From contig NZ_BDCJ01000022.1 in the NCBI RefSeq assembly GCF_001613445.1, positions 62,001 to 126,000 of the forward strand: a DNA stretch of 64,000 bases, read 5' to 3'. Of this stretch, positions 8,236 to 17,700 are shown one piece after another. The position numbers were made by a program, and so were the translations under genes. The notes beneath the pieces are model-generated. The model ran no database searches. It worked only from the letters and a program-made list of their open reading frames with translations, and was not told the DNA's origin. This DNA is from Nocardia grenadensis NBRC 108939. GTDB lineage: Bacteria > Actinomycetota > Actinomycetes > Mycobacteriales > Mycobacteriaceae. Positions within the stretch are counted from its first letter, which is position 1. Each line of letters starts with the position of its first letter.

Positions 8236-9603
8236 TCACCACACGGCGGCCGGGTCGACGCCGAGGGCGGTGGCGGCGTCGCGGCCGCACTGCGCCAGAT
8301 CGCGGAGGCGTTCGGGTCGCATACCGGCCTCCAGCGCGGTATGCAGCAGGGCCGCCATCGAGTGGTGCGGCTCGGCGTCCAGCGCCGCGTCCAGGGCGAT
8401 TCCGGCGAACGGGCCGTCGCCTCGCACATAGGCGAAATAGCCGAGCAGGGTCGCCGCTTCCGCTCGGTCGGCACCGTCCAGCGCACGGGTCAGCAGGGCC
8501 AGTAGGCTTTCGGCCGCTTCGGCGTGCGCGGTATCCGCCACGGCGAAGAGGGCGTCGCGGACCTCACGGTCCCGCAGGGCCACGGTGATCTGGGCGAGCT
8601 CCCGGGCATCGAGTCCGGGGCCGGATTCGGCGTTCGCGATGAGCCAGAGCACGGTCATCAGTTCGCCGCGCAGATATCCGGCCGGATCACCGCGCTGCGC
8701 GGCGGCCACATATCTGTCCTTGGCGCGATTCCTGGCATCCTGCAGTTCGCTCGACACCCGCGCACGCAGCATATCGTCCGGGGCGACCAAGGCGGTCAGT
8801 TCGTCCCGGCTACGGCGGATCGGCCGCCCGTCCAGAACCCGGTCGAGGGTCACCGTCGAGGCCACCGGATCGGCGATCCGCCCGCGGCACGGTGGACCCG
8901 TCACACTCCACCACGGCTGCCCGGCCGCGATTGACCGAGCGGCCCAGGCGCCGCGCACCGGCACCGCACAGGATGCCAGTTGCCGTTCCAGTTCTCCGAA
9001 GACCGGAATCCGTTGCGGTCCGGCCGGTTCCCCCTCGGTCAGCGCATCGTCCACCAGGACGGCGAGCACTCCGACCACTCCTGGGCGGGCACAGATCCGG
9101 GCGGCCGCGGCGGCCACCGTCTCGGTATCGGACGGCGCGCCGGTGCCGGGATGGCGCAGATCGAAGCGCACCACGAGATCGATGACCGCACTCTCCGCCG
9201 TGGACGCCGCGCACAGGACGGCCAGCACCAGCGAACGCTCCGGCCGGAAGCCGAGCATGGCGGGGAGCGCGGCGAGCAGATCTCCCGGGTCGTCGAGCCG
9301 GGCGGGTCCGGTCCGGAGCGGGCGGTCGTACTCGTGACCGGCCCGGTCGGCGCAGCGGGCTCGCGTAGCCGCGGCGTACTCGTAGGTAGGCCGCCCGGGG
9401 AGGCGCGGGGCGGAAGCGTTCCCACCGGATGCCGGGGGCGACGGAACACGTGAGCCGCCGGGTGCGGTCAGCGCCCGCGCGGTGGGGCAGCGTCCCGCGG
9501 CCCGGTGCGCGCGGGGCGGCGCGGCGCCCGGGCGGCCGCCCCGGTGCGGGACCGGCCGGGCGTCGGCGGAGGGGGAATGGGAGAACGGCGCAGCGGAAGT
9601 CAT
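8236..9603 (-). CDS. DUF4192 domain-containing protein
   Basis: The protein has 455 residues. The first 80 or so are Pro/Arg/Ala-rich and probably unstructured. The DUF4192 domain then begins at about residue 95 (DDPGDLLAALPAMLGFRP), a signature of actinobacterial proteins of this family. The C-terminal third is helical and rich in Ala and Leu, resembling repeat-like helical bundles (AIALDAALDAEPHHSM region). No catalytic motif is recognised and the function is unknown. The ATG start at 9603 is the first in-frame Met with a reasonable upstream context; a start closer to the domain is possible. Its 3' end lies 17 bp from the convergent galE end. Confidence 0.8.
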   Translation of the reverse strand: MTSAAPFSHSPSADARPVPHRGGRPGAAPPRAHRAAGRCPTARALTAPGGSRVPSPPASGGNASAPRLPGRPTYEYAAATRARCADRAGHEYDRPLRTGPARLDDPGDLLAALPAMLGFRPERSLVLAVLCAASTAESAVIDLVVRFDLRHPGTGAPSDTETVAAAAARICARPGVVGVLAVLVDDALTEGEPAGPQRIPVFGELERQLASCAVPVRGAWAARSIAAGQPWWSVTGPPCRGRIADPVASTVTLDRVLDGRPIRRSRDELTALVAPDDMLRARVSSELQDARNRAKDRYVAAAQRGDPAGYLRGELMTVLWLIANAESGPGLDARELAQITVALRDREVRDALFAVADTAHAEAAESLLALLTRALDGADRAEAATLLGYFAYVRGDGPFAGIALDAALDAEPHHSMAALLHTALEAGMRPERLRDLAQCGRDAATALGVDPAAVW

Positions 9604-10018
9604 GGCCCGAGCATGCGGTATCGGATCTCCCGCAGTCTTGGCGTGAGCTGGGAAAACACCGGTCCTCAGGAAGTCTGTGGACAACTCGGGGTTGTGGACA
9701 ACTCCGGTCAGCGGCCTGCCATGGCACCGAGACCGGGTTACCGGCCGGGAAATGGGGTACGTCCGCCAGCGGAGTGTGCCAGACTCCCCGGTGCGTTCAC
9801 CGGCCACAAGACCACACCGATTCCCCGACCCGCCCGCCGGGAGCGGGGAATTCACCGGCGGCGACCGCTGTTGTCAGCACAGAGAGCCGATGTACGGCCG
9901 CGTGTGGCCCGACATCTGCATGGGGGACAATGGAGGCGATTCGCGGCACGCGGCACGGCAGCGGATACCAGCAGTGTTGCCCGACCGCCCGCACGGATCG
10001 CGCAGGAAGGAGTACGCG
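9604..10018. other. 415-bp divergent intergenic region between DUF4192 and PAC2 genes
   Basis: No convincing gene is present. It contains two DnaA-box-like sequences (9676-9704, listed separately). It also has an inverted repeat ATTCCCCG/CGGGGAAT (9820-9827 and 9844-9851) with a GC-rich 16-base loop. This could act as an mRNA hairpin ahead of the PAC2 gene. Promoters for both flanking genes must lie here, but no clear -35/-10 pair was identified. Confidence 0.5.
9676..9704 (-). promoter_or_regulatory. Two DnaA-box-like direct repeats (TTGTCCACA on minus strand)
   Basis: TGTGGACAACTC occurs at 9676-9687 and again at 9693-9704. Each copy contains TGTGGACAA, the exact complement of the actinobacterial DnaA box TTGTCCACA. 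The 17-base period puts the copies about 1.6 helical turns apart in the same orientation. No dnaA or dnaN gene is near, so this is not the replication origin. DnaA regulation or titration is possible. Confidence 0.5.
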
Positions 10019-10960
10019 ATGGACTACGAGTCGCGAATGTACGAACTGGAGTTCCCCGCTCCGCAGCTGTCGTCCGACGACGGTTCGGGGCCGGTCCTGG
10101 TGCACGGCTTGGAGGGGTACTCCGACGCGGGTCACGCGGTCCGGCTGGCCACGACCCACCTGCGGGAGAGCCTGGAGAGCGAACTCGTCGCCTCGTTCGA
10201 TGTGGACGAGCTGCTGGACTATCGCTCGCGGCGCCCCCTGATGACCTTCAAGACCGATCATTTCTCCGAGTACGCCGAGCCCGAGCTGAACCTGTGGGCG
10301 CTGCGCGATACCGGAGGCACCCCGTTCCTGCTGCTCGCTGGCATAGAACCGGATCTGCGCTGGGAGAAGTTCACCACCGCGGTCCGGTTGCTGTCCGAAC
10401 AGCTCGGTGTGCGCCGCAGTATCGGTCTGAGCGCCATCCCGATGGCGGTTCCGCACACCCGGCCGCTGGGGCTCACCGCGCATTCGTCGAACCGCGATCT
10501 CATCCCGGAAAACCAGCGCTGGCCGGGTGAACTGCAAGTACCCGCGAGCGCGGCCACGCTGCTGGAGTACCGCATGGCCCAGCACGGGCACGAATCGCTG
10601 GGTTTCTCGGTACACGTCCCGCACTATCTGGCGCAGACCTCGTACCCGGAAGCCGCGCAGACCCTGCTCGAACACGTCGGTGAGAACGCGGGCCTCGAGT
10701 TCCCGCTCGCCGCGTTGGGTGAGGCGGCGGCGCGGGTACGCGAGCAGGTCAACGAGCACATCGCGGGGAACGCGGAGGTGGAGACGGTGGTGCACGCACT
10801 GGAGCGCCAGTACGACACGTTCGTCAGCGCCCAGGAACGGCAGTCCAGCCTGCTGGTAGGTGAGGGTGAGCTGCCCAGCGGCGACGAGCTGGGTGCCGAA
10901 TTCGAGCGTTTCCTCGCCGAGCAGGGCGGCTACACCGGCGACGACGACGAACGCGGCTGA
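10019..10960 (+). CDS. PAC2 family protein (proteasome assembly chaperone-like; Rv2714 type)
   Basis: This 313-residue member of the PAC2 family is related in fold to the eukaryotic proteasome assembly chaperone 2. Typical features are an N-terminal VLVHGLEGYSDAGHA segment, the central PFLLLAGIEPDLRWEKF, and LGFSVHVPHYLAQTSYPEA. The last 40 residues are acidic (GDDDERG end). The ribosome-binding site AGGAAGGAG (10004-10012) fixes the ATG start. The M. tuberculosis counterpart Rv2714 lies in the same genomic neighbourhood. The biochemical role in bacteria is not established. The helicase gene starts 77 bp downstream on the same strand. Confidence 0.9.
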   Translation: MDYESRMYELEFPAPQLSSDDGSGPVLVHGLEGYSDAGHAVRLATTHLRESLESELVASFDVDELLDYRSRRPLMTFKTDHFSEYAEPELNLWALRDTGGTPFLLLAGIEPDLRWEKFTTAVRLLSEQLGVRRSIGLSAIPMAVPHTRPLGLTAHSSNRDLIPENQRWPGELQVPASAATLLEYRMAQHGHESLGFSVHVPHYLAQTSYPEAAQTLLEHVGENAGLEFPLAALGEAAARVREQVNEHIAGNAEVETVVHALERQYDTFVSAQERQSSLLVGEGELPSGDELGAEFERFLAEQGGYTGDDDERG

Positions 10961-11037
10961 TACGTCCCGGCGGGTGAGACCCGGCACACGCCTACCGTGC
11001 CGGTGATCGACCTGCGGCAGCACGTAGGGTGTCCGGG

Positions 11038-13536
11038 GTGGATCTGACCGAACTGCTCGAGATACCGGGGACCGACGCCGACGCACTGTATGAGTCGTTC
11101 GCGATATGGGCCGCCGAGCAGGGTACCGCGCTCTATCCGGCTCAGGACGAGGCGTTGCTGGAGCTGGCGGCCGGGTCCCATGTCATTCTCGCCACCCCCA
11201 CCGGTTCGGGAAAATCACTGGTCGCTGTGGGCGCCCATCTCTTCGCGCTGACCCGGGGGCTGCGCAGCTACTACACCGCGCCGATCAAAGCGCTGGTGAG
11301 CGAGAAATTCTTCGCACTGTGCGAGGTTTTCGGCGCCGAACGGGTGGGCATGGTGACCGGAGACGCCGCGGTGAATCCGACCGCGCCCATCATCTGCGCC
11401 ACTGCCGAGATCCTCGCCAACCTGGCGTTGCGGGAGGGTCCGGAGGCCGATATCGGGCAGGTGGTGATGGACGAATTCCATTTCTACGCCGATCCCGACC
11501 GCGGCTGGGCCTGGCAGGTGCCGCTGCTCGAACTGCCCCGCGCGCAATTCCTGCTCATGTCTGCCACCCTCGGCGAGGTCGATTTCTTCGCCGCCGACCT
11601 CGAACGCCGCACCGGCCGCGCGGCCGCGGTGGTCGCCGGTACCGAGCGCCCGGTGCCGCTGCATTTCTCCTACGCGCGTACGCCGATCACCGAAACACTG
11701 ACCGAGCTGGTCACCACGCATCAGGCCCCCGTGTATGTCGTCCATTTCACCCAGGCCGCGGCGCTGGAGCGAGCGCAGGCGCTGACCAGCGCGAACTTCG
11801 CCACCCGGGCCGAGAAGGACGCCATCGCGGAAGCGCTGGGCGGCTTCCGTTTCTCGTCCGGTTTCGGGAAAACGCTGTCCCGCCTCATCCGGCACGGCAT
11901 CGGCGTCCATCACGCCGGGATGCTGCCCAAATATCGCCGGTTGGTGGAGCGCCTCGCCCAGGACGGATTGCTGAAGGTCGTCTGCGGTACCGACACGCTG
12001 GGCGTCGGGATCAATGTCCCGATCCGCACCGTGTTGTTGACCGGTCTCACCAAATTCGACGGTGTGCGCACCCGGCGGCTCAAGGCCCGGGAATTCCACC
12101 AGATCGCCGGGCGGGCCGGGCGAGCCGGTTTCGACACCATGGGCACCGTAGTGGTGCAGGCACCCGAGCACGAGGTCGAGAACACCCGGTTGCTGGCCAA
12201 GGCCGGCGACGATCCGAAGAAGATGCGCAAAGTGCAGCGCCGCAAACCCCCCGAAGGTTTCGTCTCGTGGAGCGAGGAAACATTCGACCGGCTGGTCGCG
12301 GCCGCGCCCGAACCCATGGTGTCGCGTTTCGCGGTCACCAACGCCATGCTGCTGAATGTGATCGCGCGGCCGGGCAACTGCTTCCGGGCCATGCGGCATC
12401 TGCTGGAGGACAATCACGAACCGCGCCCGGCGCAGCGGCGCCATATCCTGCGCGCCGTCCGGCTGTACCGGGCGCTGCGCGACGCCGGTGTGGTGCAGCA
12501 ACTGTCCGAACCCGACGAGCACGGCCGCTACGCACGGCTCACCGTGGACCTGCAGCGGGATTTCGCATTGGACCAGCCGCTGTCACCGTTCGCCCTCGCC
12601 ACCTTCGAACTGCTCGACAGCGCGTCGCCGAGCTACGCGCTCGATATGGTGTCCCTGGTCGAGGCCACCCTCGAGGATCCCCGGCAGCTGCTGATGGCCC
12701 AGCAGCACAAGGCACGCGGGGAGGCCGTGGCCGAGATGAAGGCGGAGGGTATCGAGTACGACGAGCGGATGGAACTGCTCGAGGACATCACCTGGCCGAA
12801 ACCGCTCGCCGAGCTGATCGAGGGCGCCTACGAGACCTACCGAGCCGGGCATCCATGGCTGTCGGAGTTCGCGCCGTCACCGAAATCGGTGGTGCGCGAC
12901 ATGGTCGAACGGGCCATGACTTTCACCGAACTGATCTCCTACTACGAACTCGCCCGCTCCGAAGGGGTGGTGCTGCGCTACCTCGCCGACGCCTACCGGG
13001 CCCTGCGCCGGACCGTGCCGGAGTCGGCGCGCACCGAGGAACTCGACGATCTCACCGAATGGCTGGGCGAGCTGGTGCGGCAGGTGGATTCCAGTCTGCT
13101 CGACGAATGGGAGCAGCTGACCGGGCCGGGTGCGGAGGCCGATGCCGGGCAGATCGCGTTCGGTGGGGAGAGCGTGCGCCCGGTCACGGCCAACGAGCGC
13201 GCGTTCCGGGTGATGGTGCGCAATGCCGTGTTCCGCCGGGTCGAACTGGCCGCCCGCCAGCGCTGGGACGAGCTGGCGGAGCTGTCCCCCGGTCCGGACT
13301 GGGCGGCCGACCTGAGCCCCTATTTCGATGAGTACGACACCATCGGTACCGGTCCCGACGCGCGCGGTCCGCAACTGTTCCGGGTCGAGACGCGGCCCGG
13401 TTTCTGGCAGGTGCGCCAGACCTTCGACGATCCGGCGGGCGATCACGGCTGGGCGCTGTTCGCCACGGTCGATCTGGCCGAATCGGATGCGGCCGGTGAT
13501 GTGGTCTTCGACGAGGTCACGGTGGTGTCGGGGTGA
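11038..13536 (+). CDS. Ski2-like DEAD/DEAH-box helicase with C-terminal DUF3516
   Basis: The protein has about 832 residues. RecA-like domain 1 carries the Walker A ATPTGSGKS, the Walker B box DEFH (VVMDEFHFYAD) and motif III (LLMSATLGE). Domain 2 has VHHAGMLPKYRR and the motif VI region HQIAGRAGRAGFD, both hallmarks of Ski2/Hel308-type superfamily 2 helicases. The C-terminal half (about 400-830) matches the DUF3516 extension found on this actinobacterial helicase type. An RNA- or DNA-unwinding role is expected; the substrate is unknown. The GTG at 11038 is preferred because AGGG lies 8 bases ahead; another GTG at 11029 would add three residues. speD follows after 34 bp. Confidence 0.9.
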   Translation: MDLTELLEIPGTDADALYESFAIWAAEQGTALYPAQDEALLELAAGSHVILATPTGSGKSLVAVGAHLFALTRGLRSYYTAPIKALVSEKFFALCEVFGAERVGMVTGDAAVNPTAPIICATAEILANLALREGPEADIGQVVMDEFHFYADPDRGWAWQVPLLELPRAQFLLMSATLGEVDFFAADLERRTGRAAAVVAGTERPVPLHFSYARTPITETLTELVTTHQAPVYVVHFTQAAALERAQALTSANFATRAEKDAIAEALGGFRFSSGFGKTLSRLIRHGIGVHHAGMLPKYRRLVERLAQDGLLKVVCGTDTLGVGINVPIRTVLLTGLTKFDGVRTRRLKAREFHQIAGRAGRAGFDTMGTVVVQAPEHEVENTRLLAKAGDDPKKMRKVQRRKPPEGFVSWSEETFDRLVAAAPEPMVSRFAVTNAMLLNVIARPGNCFRAMRHLLEDNHEPRPAQRRHILRAVRLYRALRDAGVVQQLSEPDEHGRYARLTVDLQRDFALDQPLSPFALATFELLDSASPSYALDMVSLVEATLEDPRQLLMAQQHKARGEAVAEMKAEGIEYDERMELLEDITWPKPLAELIEGAYETYRAGHPWLSEFAPSPKSVVRDMVERAMTFTELISYYELARSEGVVLRYLADAYRALRRTVPESARTEELDDLTEWLGELVRQVDSSLLDEWEQLTGPGAEADAGQIAFGGESVRPVTANERAFRVMVRNAVFRRVELAARQRWDELAELSPGPDWAADLSPYFDEYDTIGTGPDARGPQLFRVETRPGFWQVRQTFDDPAGDHGWALFATVDLAESDAAGDVVFDEVTVVSG

Positions 13537-13570
13537 TCCCGCGCGCCGTTGCGAGCGATTGAGGCCGAAG

Positions 13571-13951
13571 GTGGCGGCGGAATTCAGCGGCCGGCATGTG
13601 CTGGCCGAGTTCGGTGGGGTGGACCCGGCACTGTGCGACGATCGCGGGCGGCTCGAGGCCGCGCTGCGGCACGCGCTGTCCGCCGCGGGGGTGACCGTCT
13701 GCGAGGTCGTCGGTAAACAGTTCGACCCGCACGGGGTCACCGTGCTGGCACTACTGGCCGAATCGCATGCCTCGCTGCACACCTACCCGGAGACCGGGGA
13801 TATCTTCGTCGACGTGTTCACCTGCGGGGCCGCCGCGGACAGTGCCGGTGCGGTGGCCGAGCTGTTACGCGCGGCGCTCGCCCCCGAACACGTCCGGATC
13901 TCGACCGTGCTGCGGGGCCGGGCCGCCGGCGGTCAGGCCAGCAGCATATAG
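13571..13951 (+). CDS. speD: S-adenosylmethionine decarboxylase proenzyme
   Basis: This 126-residue bacterial-type AdoMet decarboxylase makes the aminopropyl donor for spermidine synthesis. The self-cleavage site is Glu64-Ser65, where Ser65 becomes the pyruvoyl cofactor within AESHASLHTYPE. His70 and Cys85 occupy the processing and catalytic positions. The GTG start gives the usual length (about 125 residues). It follows the helicase gene by 34 bp, so it may be cotranscribed. No spermidine synthase (speE) is visible in the window. Its last 19 bases overlap the 3' end of the convergent DUF5134 gene. Confidence 0.92.
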   Translation: MAAEFSGRHVLAEFGGVDPALCDDRGRLEAALRHALSAAGVTVCEVVGKQFDPHGVTVLALLAESHASLHTYPETGDIFVDVFTCGAAADSAGAVAELLRAALAPEHVRISTVLRGRAAGGQASSI

Positions 13952-14568
13952 GCCATACCGAGATCCATGATGAGATGCGGGAGCACGGCGACGGGCAGTC
14001 CGCGGCCGGCGGCCGCCGCGACCGGATGCGCTGCCCACCAGCGTGCCCGTCCGCCGCGCACCGAGATCAGCACCACGACGGCGTCCGTCAGGAACAGGGC
14101 AGCGAATACGGCGGCCGGCCCCGGGTCCGCGCCGTGTCCGCCACCGCTGTGACCCGCCATCGTGAAAAGCATCACCGCGGCCGCGACCAGGTGGTATCCG
14201 ATGGCCGCCGCACGCCGGCCCGACCGTGGATACGCATCGCGATACCAGCGCACGAGCCGATCGCCCAACAGCAGGGTGAACACGAGCGTCATCGCGAGCA
14301 GTACACCGTGCAGGGCGTGGCCGTGCACGCGGGTGGGGAACAGCACCATCACCAGCATGACCGCGCACATCAGCAGATGCGCGGCGTCGGATTCGTGATC
14401 ACCACCGTGCGCCGGGTCGCCGCAGCCCCCGGCACTGCCCGCGGACTCCCCCGTCGCGAGCACCGGCACGGCGGATATCACCCGGGCCAGCACCACCAGC
14501 GCCGCCACTGCGAACGCCAACGCCACCAGGGCCCGCACCCCGGCCTGGTCGAGTACGAATCCGGCCAT
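13933..14568 (-). CDS. DUF5134 multi-pass membrane protein
   Basis: The protein has 211 residues with about six predicted membrane segments. Examples are residues 10-35 (rich in Ala/Val/Leu), 68-80, 88-104, 126-142 and a C-terminal stretch ending MDLGMAYMLLA. Loops contain many His residues (CGDPAHGGDHESDAAH, HGHALHG, GHSGGGHG), which might bind metal; this is speculation. It resembles DUF5134 proteins of actinobacteria, whose function is unknown. The ATG start lies 166 bp from hrpA on the other strand. The 3' end overlaps speD by 19 bp in convergent orientation. Confidence 0.82.
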   Translation of the reverse strand: MAGFVLDQAGVRALVALAFAVAALVVLARVISAVPVLATGESAGSAGGCGDPAHGGDHESDAAHLLMCAVMLVMVLFPTRVHGHALHGVLLAMTLVFTLLLGDRLVRWYRDAYPRSGRRAAAIGYHLVAAAVMLFTMAGHSGGGHGADPGPAAVFAALFLTDAVVVLISVRGGRARWWAAHPVAAAAGRGLPVAVLPHLIMDLGMAYMLLA

Positions 14569-14734
14569 GCCGCACCGCCTTTCGCAAAAGCGCACCTCGT
14601 CCATACTCGCACGACCGGACGACCACGGGGAGATCTTCGATCCGCCGGGCACCGCCCGCCGCACCGTCGGCCGTCGCCACCGGACCGGGCCGCGACCCGG
14701 CCGGACGCCGGGTTTCGATAGGCTGGTCGATGCA

Positions 14735-17700
14735 ATGACCAGGACCGCAGTCACGCACCGGGAGCTTCGTACCCGGTTGGCTTCTCTCACCCTCCGCGAC
14801 GAACACCGGCTGCACCGGCAACTGGATCGAGTGCGCGGCGGCGACCTGTCCCGGATCGAGTCCGAGATCACGGCGGCCGAGGAACGTATCGCGGCCCGGC
14901 GGGCCGCGGTGCCGGCGATCACCTATCCCGGGCAACTGCCGGTCACCGGGCGGCGCGACGATATCGCCGCCGCCATCGCCGCCCACCAGGTTGTGGTGGT
15001 GGCCGGGGAAACCGGCTCCGGTAAGACCACGCAGATCCCGAAGATCTGTCTGGAGCTGGGCCGGGGTATCCGCGGCGCGATCGGGCACACCCAGCCCCGC
15101 CGGCTGGCGGCGCGCACGGTCGCCGAGCGGATCGCCACGGAGCTGGGGACCGAACTGGGCGACGCGGTCGGCTACACGGTCCGCTTCACCGATCACGCCG
15201 CCGAGCACACGCTGGTCAAGTTGATGACCGACGGTATCCTGCTCGCCGAGATCCAGCGGGACCGGCTGCTGCGTGCCTACGACACGATCATTATCGACGA
15301 GGCCCACGAACGCAGTCTCAATATCGATTTCCTGCTCGGTTACCTGAAGCAGCTGCTCCCCCGGCGGCCGGATCTGAAGATCGTCATCACCTCGGCCACC
15401 ATCGACCCGGAACTGTTCGCCCGACACTTCGCCGATGCCACGGGCAACCCGGCGCCGATCGTGGAGGTCTCGGGCCGGTCGTACCCGGTCGAGATCCGGT
15501 ACCGGCCACTCGCCCTGCCGGCGCCGGAGGAGGAAGACGAGGAAGAGGATCACCGGCCGGTCGACCGCGACCCGGTCGACGCGATCTGCGCCGCGGTCAC
15601 CGAACTCTTCGCCGAGGGTGACGGCGATGTGCTGGTGTTCCTGTCCGGGGAACGGGAGATCCGCGATACCGCCGACGCGCTCGCGGACCTGAAACTCTCC
15701 CGGACCGAGATCCTGCCGCTGTACGCCCGGCTGTCCGCGGCCGAACAGCACCGGGTGTTCGCCCCGCACACCGGCCGTCGGGTGGTACTGGCCACCAATG
15801 TCGCCGAGACCTCGCTCACCGTGCCGGGTATCCGCTACGTGGTGGACCCCGGGACCGCCCGAATCTCCCGCTATTCCATGCGGACAAAGGTACAGCGGCT
15901 GCCGATCGAACCTGTTTCGCAGGCATCGGCGCGGCAGCGGTCCGGCCGCTGCGGCCGTGTCGCCGACGGTATCTGCATCCGCCTGTACTCCGAGGACGAT
16001 TTCGAATCCCGTCCGGCGTTCACCGATCCGGAGATCCTGCGTACCAACCTCGCCGCGGTAATCCTGCAGATGACCGCGCTCGGACTGGGTGAGATGGAAC
16101 GGTTCCCGTTCGTGGAGGCGCCCGATCAGCGCGCGGTCCGCGACGGTGTCGCGCTGCTGGAGGAGTTGGGCGCCCTCACCCGCGGCACACCGGACGAGCG
16201 CCCGTCGGCGGCGGCCCCGGAAACCGATGGCCGGGACGCGGATTCCGCGAATCGCGACGAGACCGTCGCGGTCCGGCGACGCCGCCGGGCCGACTCGGGC
16301 CCGACCCTCACGCCGACCGGCCGGGAAATGGCGCGACTGCCGGTGGACCCGCGCATGGGGCGGATGCTCGTCGAAGCCCACCGCAACGGCTGCCTGGCCG
16401 AGATGCTGGTGATCGTGGCCGCCCTGTCGATCCAGGACGTCCGCGAACGGCCGGTCGACCAGCAGCAGGCGGCCGACGCGAAACATGCCCGGTTCACCGT
16501 GCCGAACTCGGATTTCCTGACGTACCTGCGACTGTGGGAATACCTCACCGGGCAGCGCCGGGCGCTGTCGGCGAATCGTTTCCGGCGGATGTGCCGCGAG
16601 GAGTTCCTGCACTACCTGCGGATCCGCGAGTGGCAGGACCTGTACGGCCAGCTGCGCACCATTACCAAGGGGATGGGCTGGTCGCTGCACGAGCCGGCCG
16701 CCGAGCCCGAGACCAAGGATTCTCGCCCCGCACGTTCGAGGAACGATCCGCGGCGCGGAGGCGGACCCAACGGTGCGAAGCCGGAGCCGGAAGCCGCCGG
16801 ACCCGTACGGACCGCCCCGGCGGCCCCTCGGCCCGTCGAGGAGATGACCTCGGACACCGATCCGTGGGACGCGACCGCCGTCCATCAGGCGCTGCTGTCG
16901 GGCATGCTGTCGCATATCGGGGTGCGGGAAGCCGAATCCCGCGAGTTCCTCGGCGCCCGCAACGCCAAGTTCATGATTTTCCCTGGTTCGTCGCTGGCCA
17001 AGAAGCCGCCCCGCTGGGTGATGGCCGCGGAACTGGTGGAGACCTCACGACTGTGGGGCCGGATCGCCGCCCGCGTCGAACCCGAATGGGCCGAACGGCT
17101 CGCCGGGGATCTGGTCAAACGTATCTATTCCGAACCGCACTGGTCGTCCAAACGCGGCGCCGCCCGGGCCTACGAACGCGTCACCCTCTACGGCGTCCCC
17201 CTGGTGACCGGCCGGCCGGTCGACTACGGGCGGATCGACCCCGAGGTCTCGCGAGAACTGTTCCTGCGGCACGCCCTGGTGCAGGGTGAATGGCAGACCC
17301 GGCACGAGTTCTTCCATCGCAACCGGGCGCTGCTCGACGATATCGCCGATCTCGAGCACCGCGCCCGGCGCCGGGACATCATGGTCGACGACGAGGTGCT
17401 CTTCGAGTTCTACGACCGCCGGATCCCCGCCGATATCGTCTCCGTCCGGCATTTCGACGCCTGGTGGAAGACGGCCCGCCGACAGGACCCGCACCAGCTC
17501 GATTTCACGACCGAGACGGTGGTGAACGAGAACGCGAACACGCTGGACCCCACGGATTTCCCGGACGCCTGGCGCCAGGGCGAGCTGTCCTTCCCACTCA
17601 CCTACCAGTTCGAACCGGGCCAGGCCGACGACGGTGTGACCGTGCGCATTCCGGTGGCGCAGCTGGCCCATGTCCGGGCGGTCGGGTTCGACTGGCTGGT

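Noticed and set aside
6365..8290. Long minus-strand extension of the acuC frame
   Set aside because: It runs antisense through ideR and galE; only the part from the ATG at 6364 has conserved deacetylase sequence.
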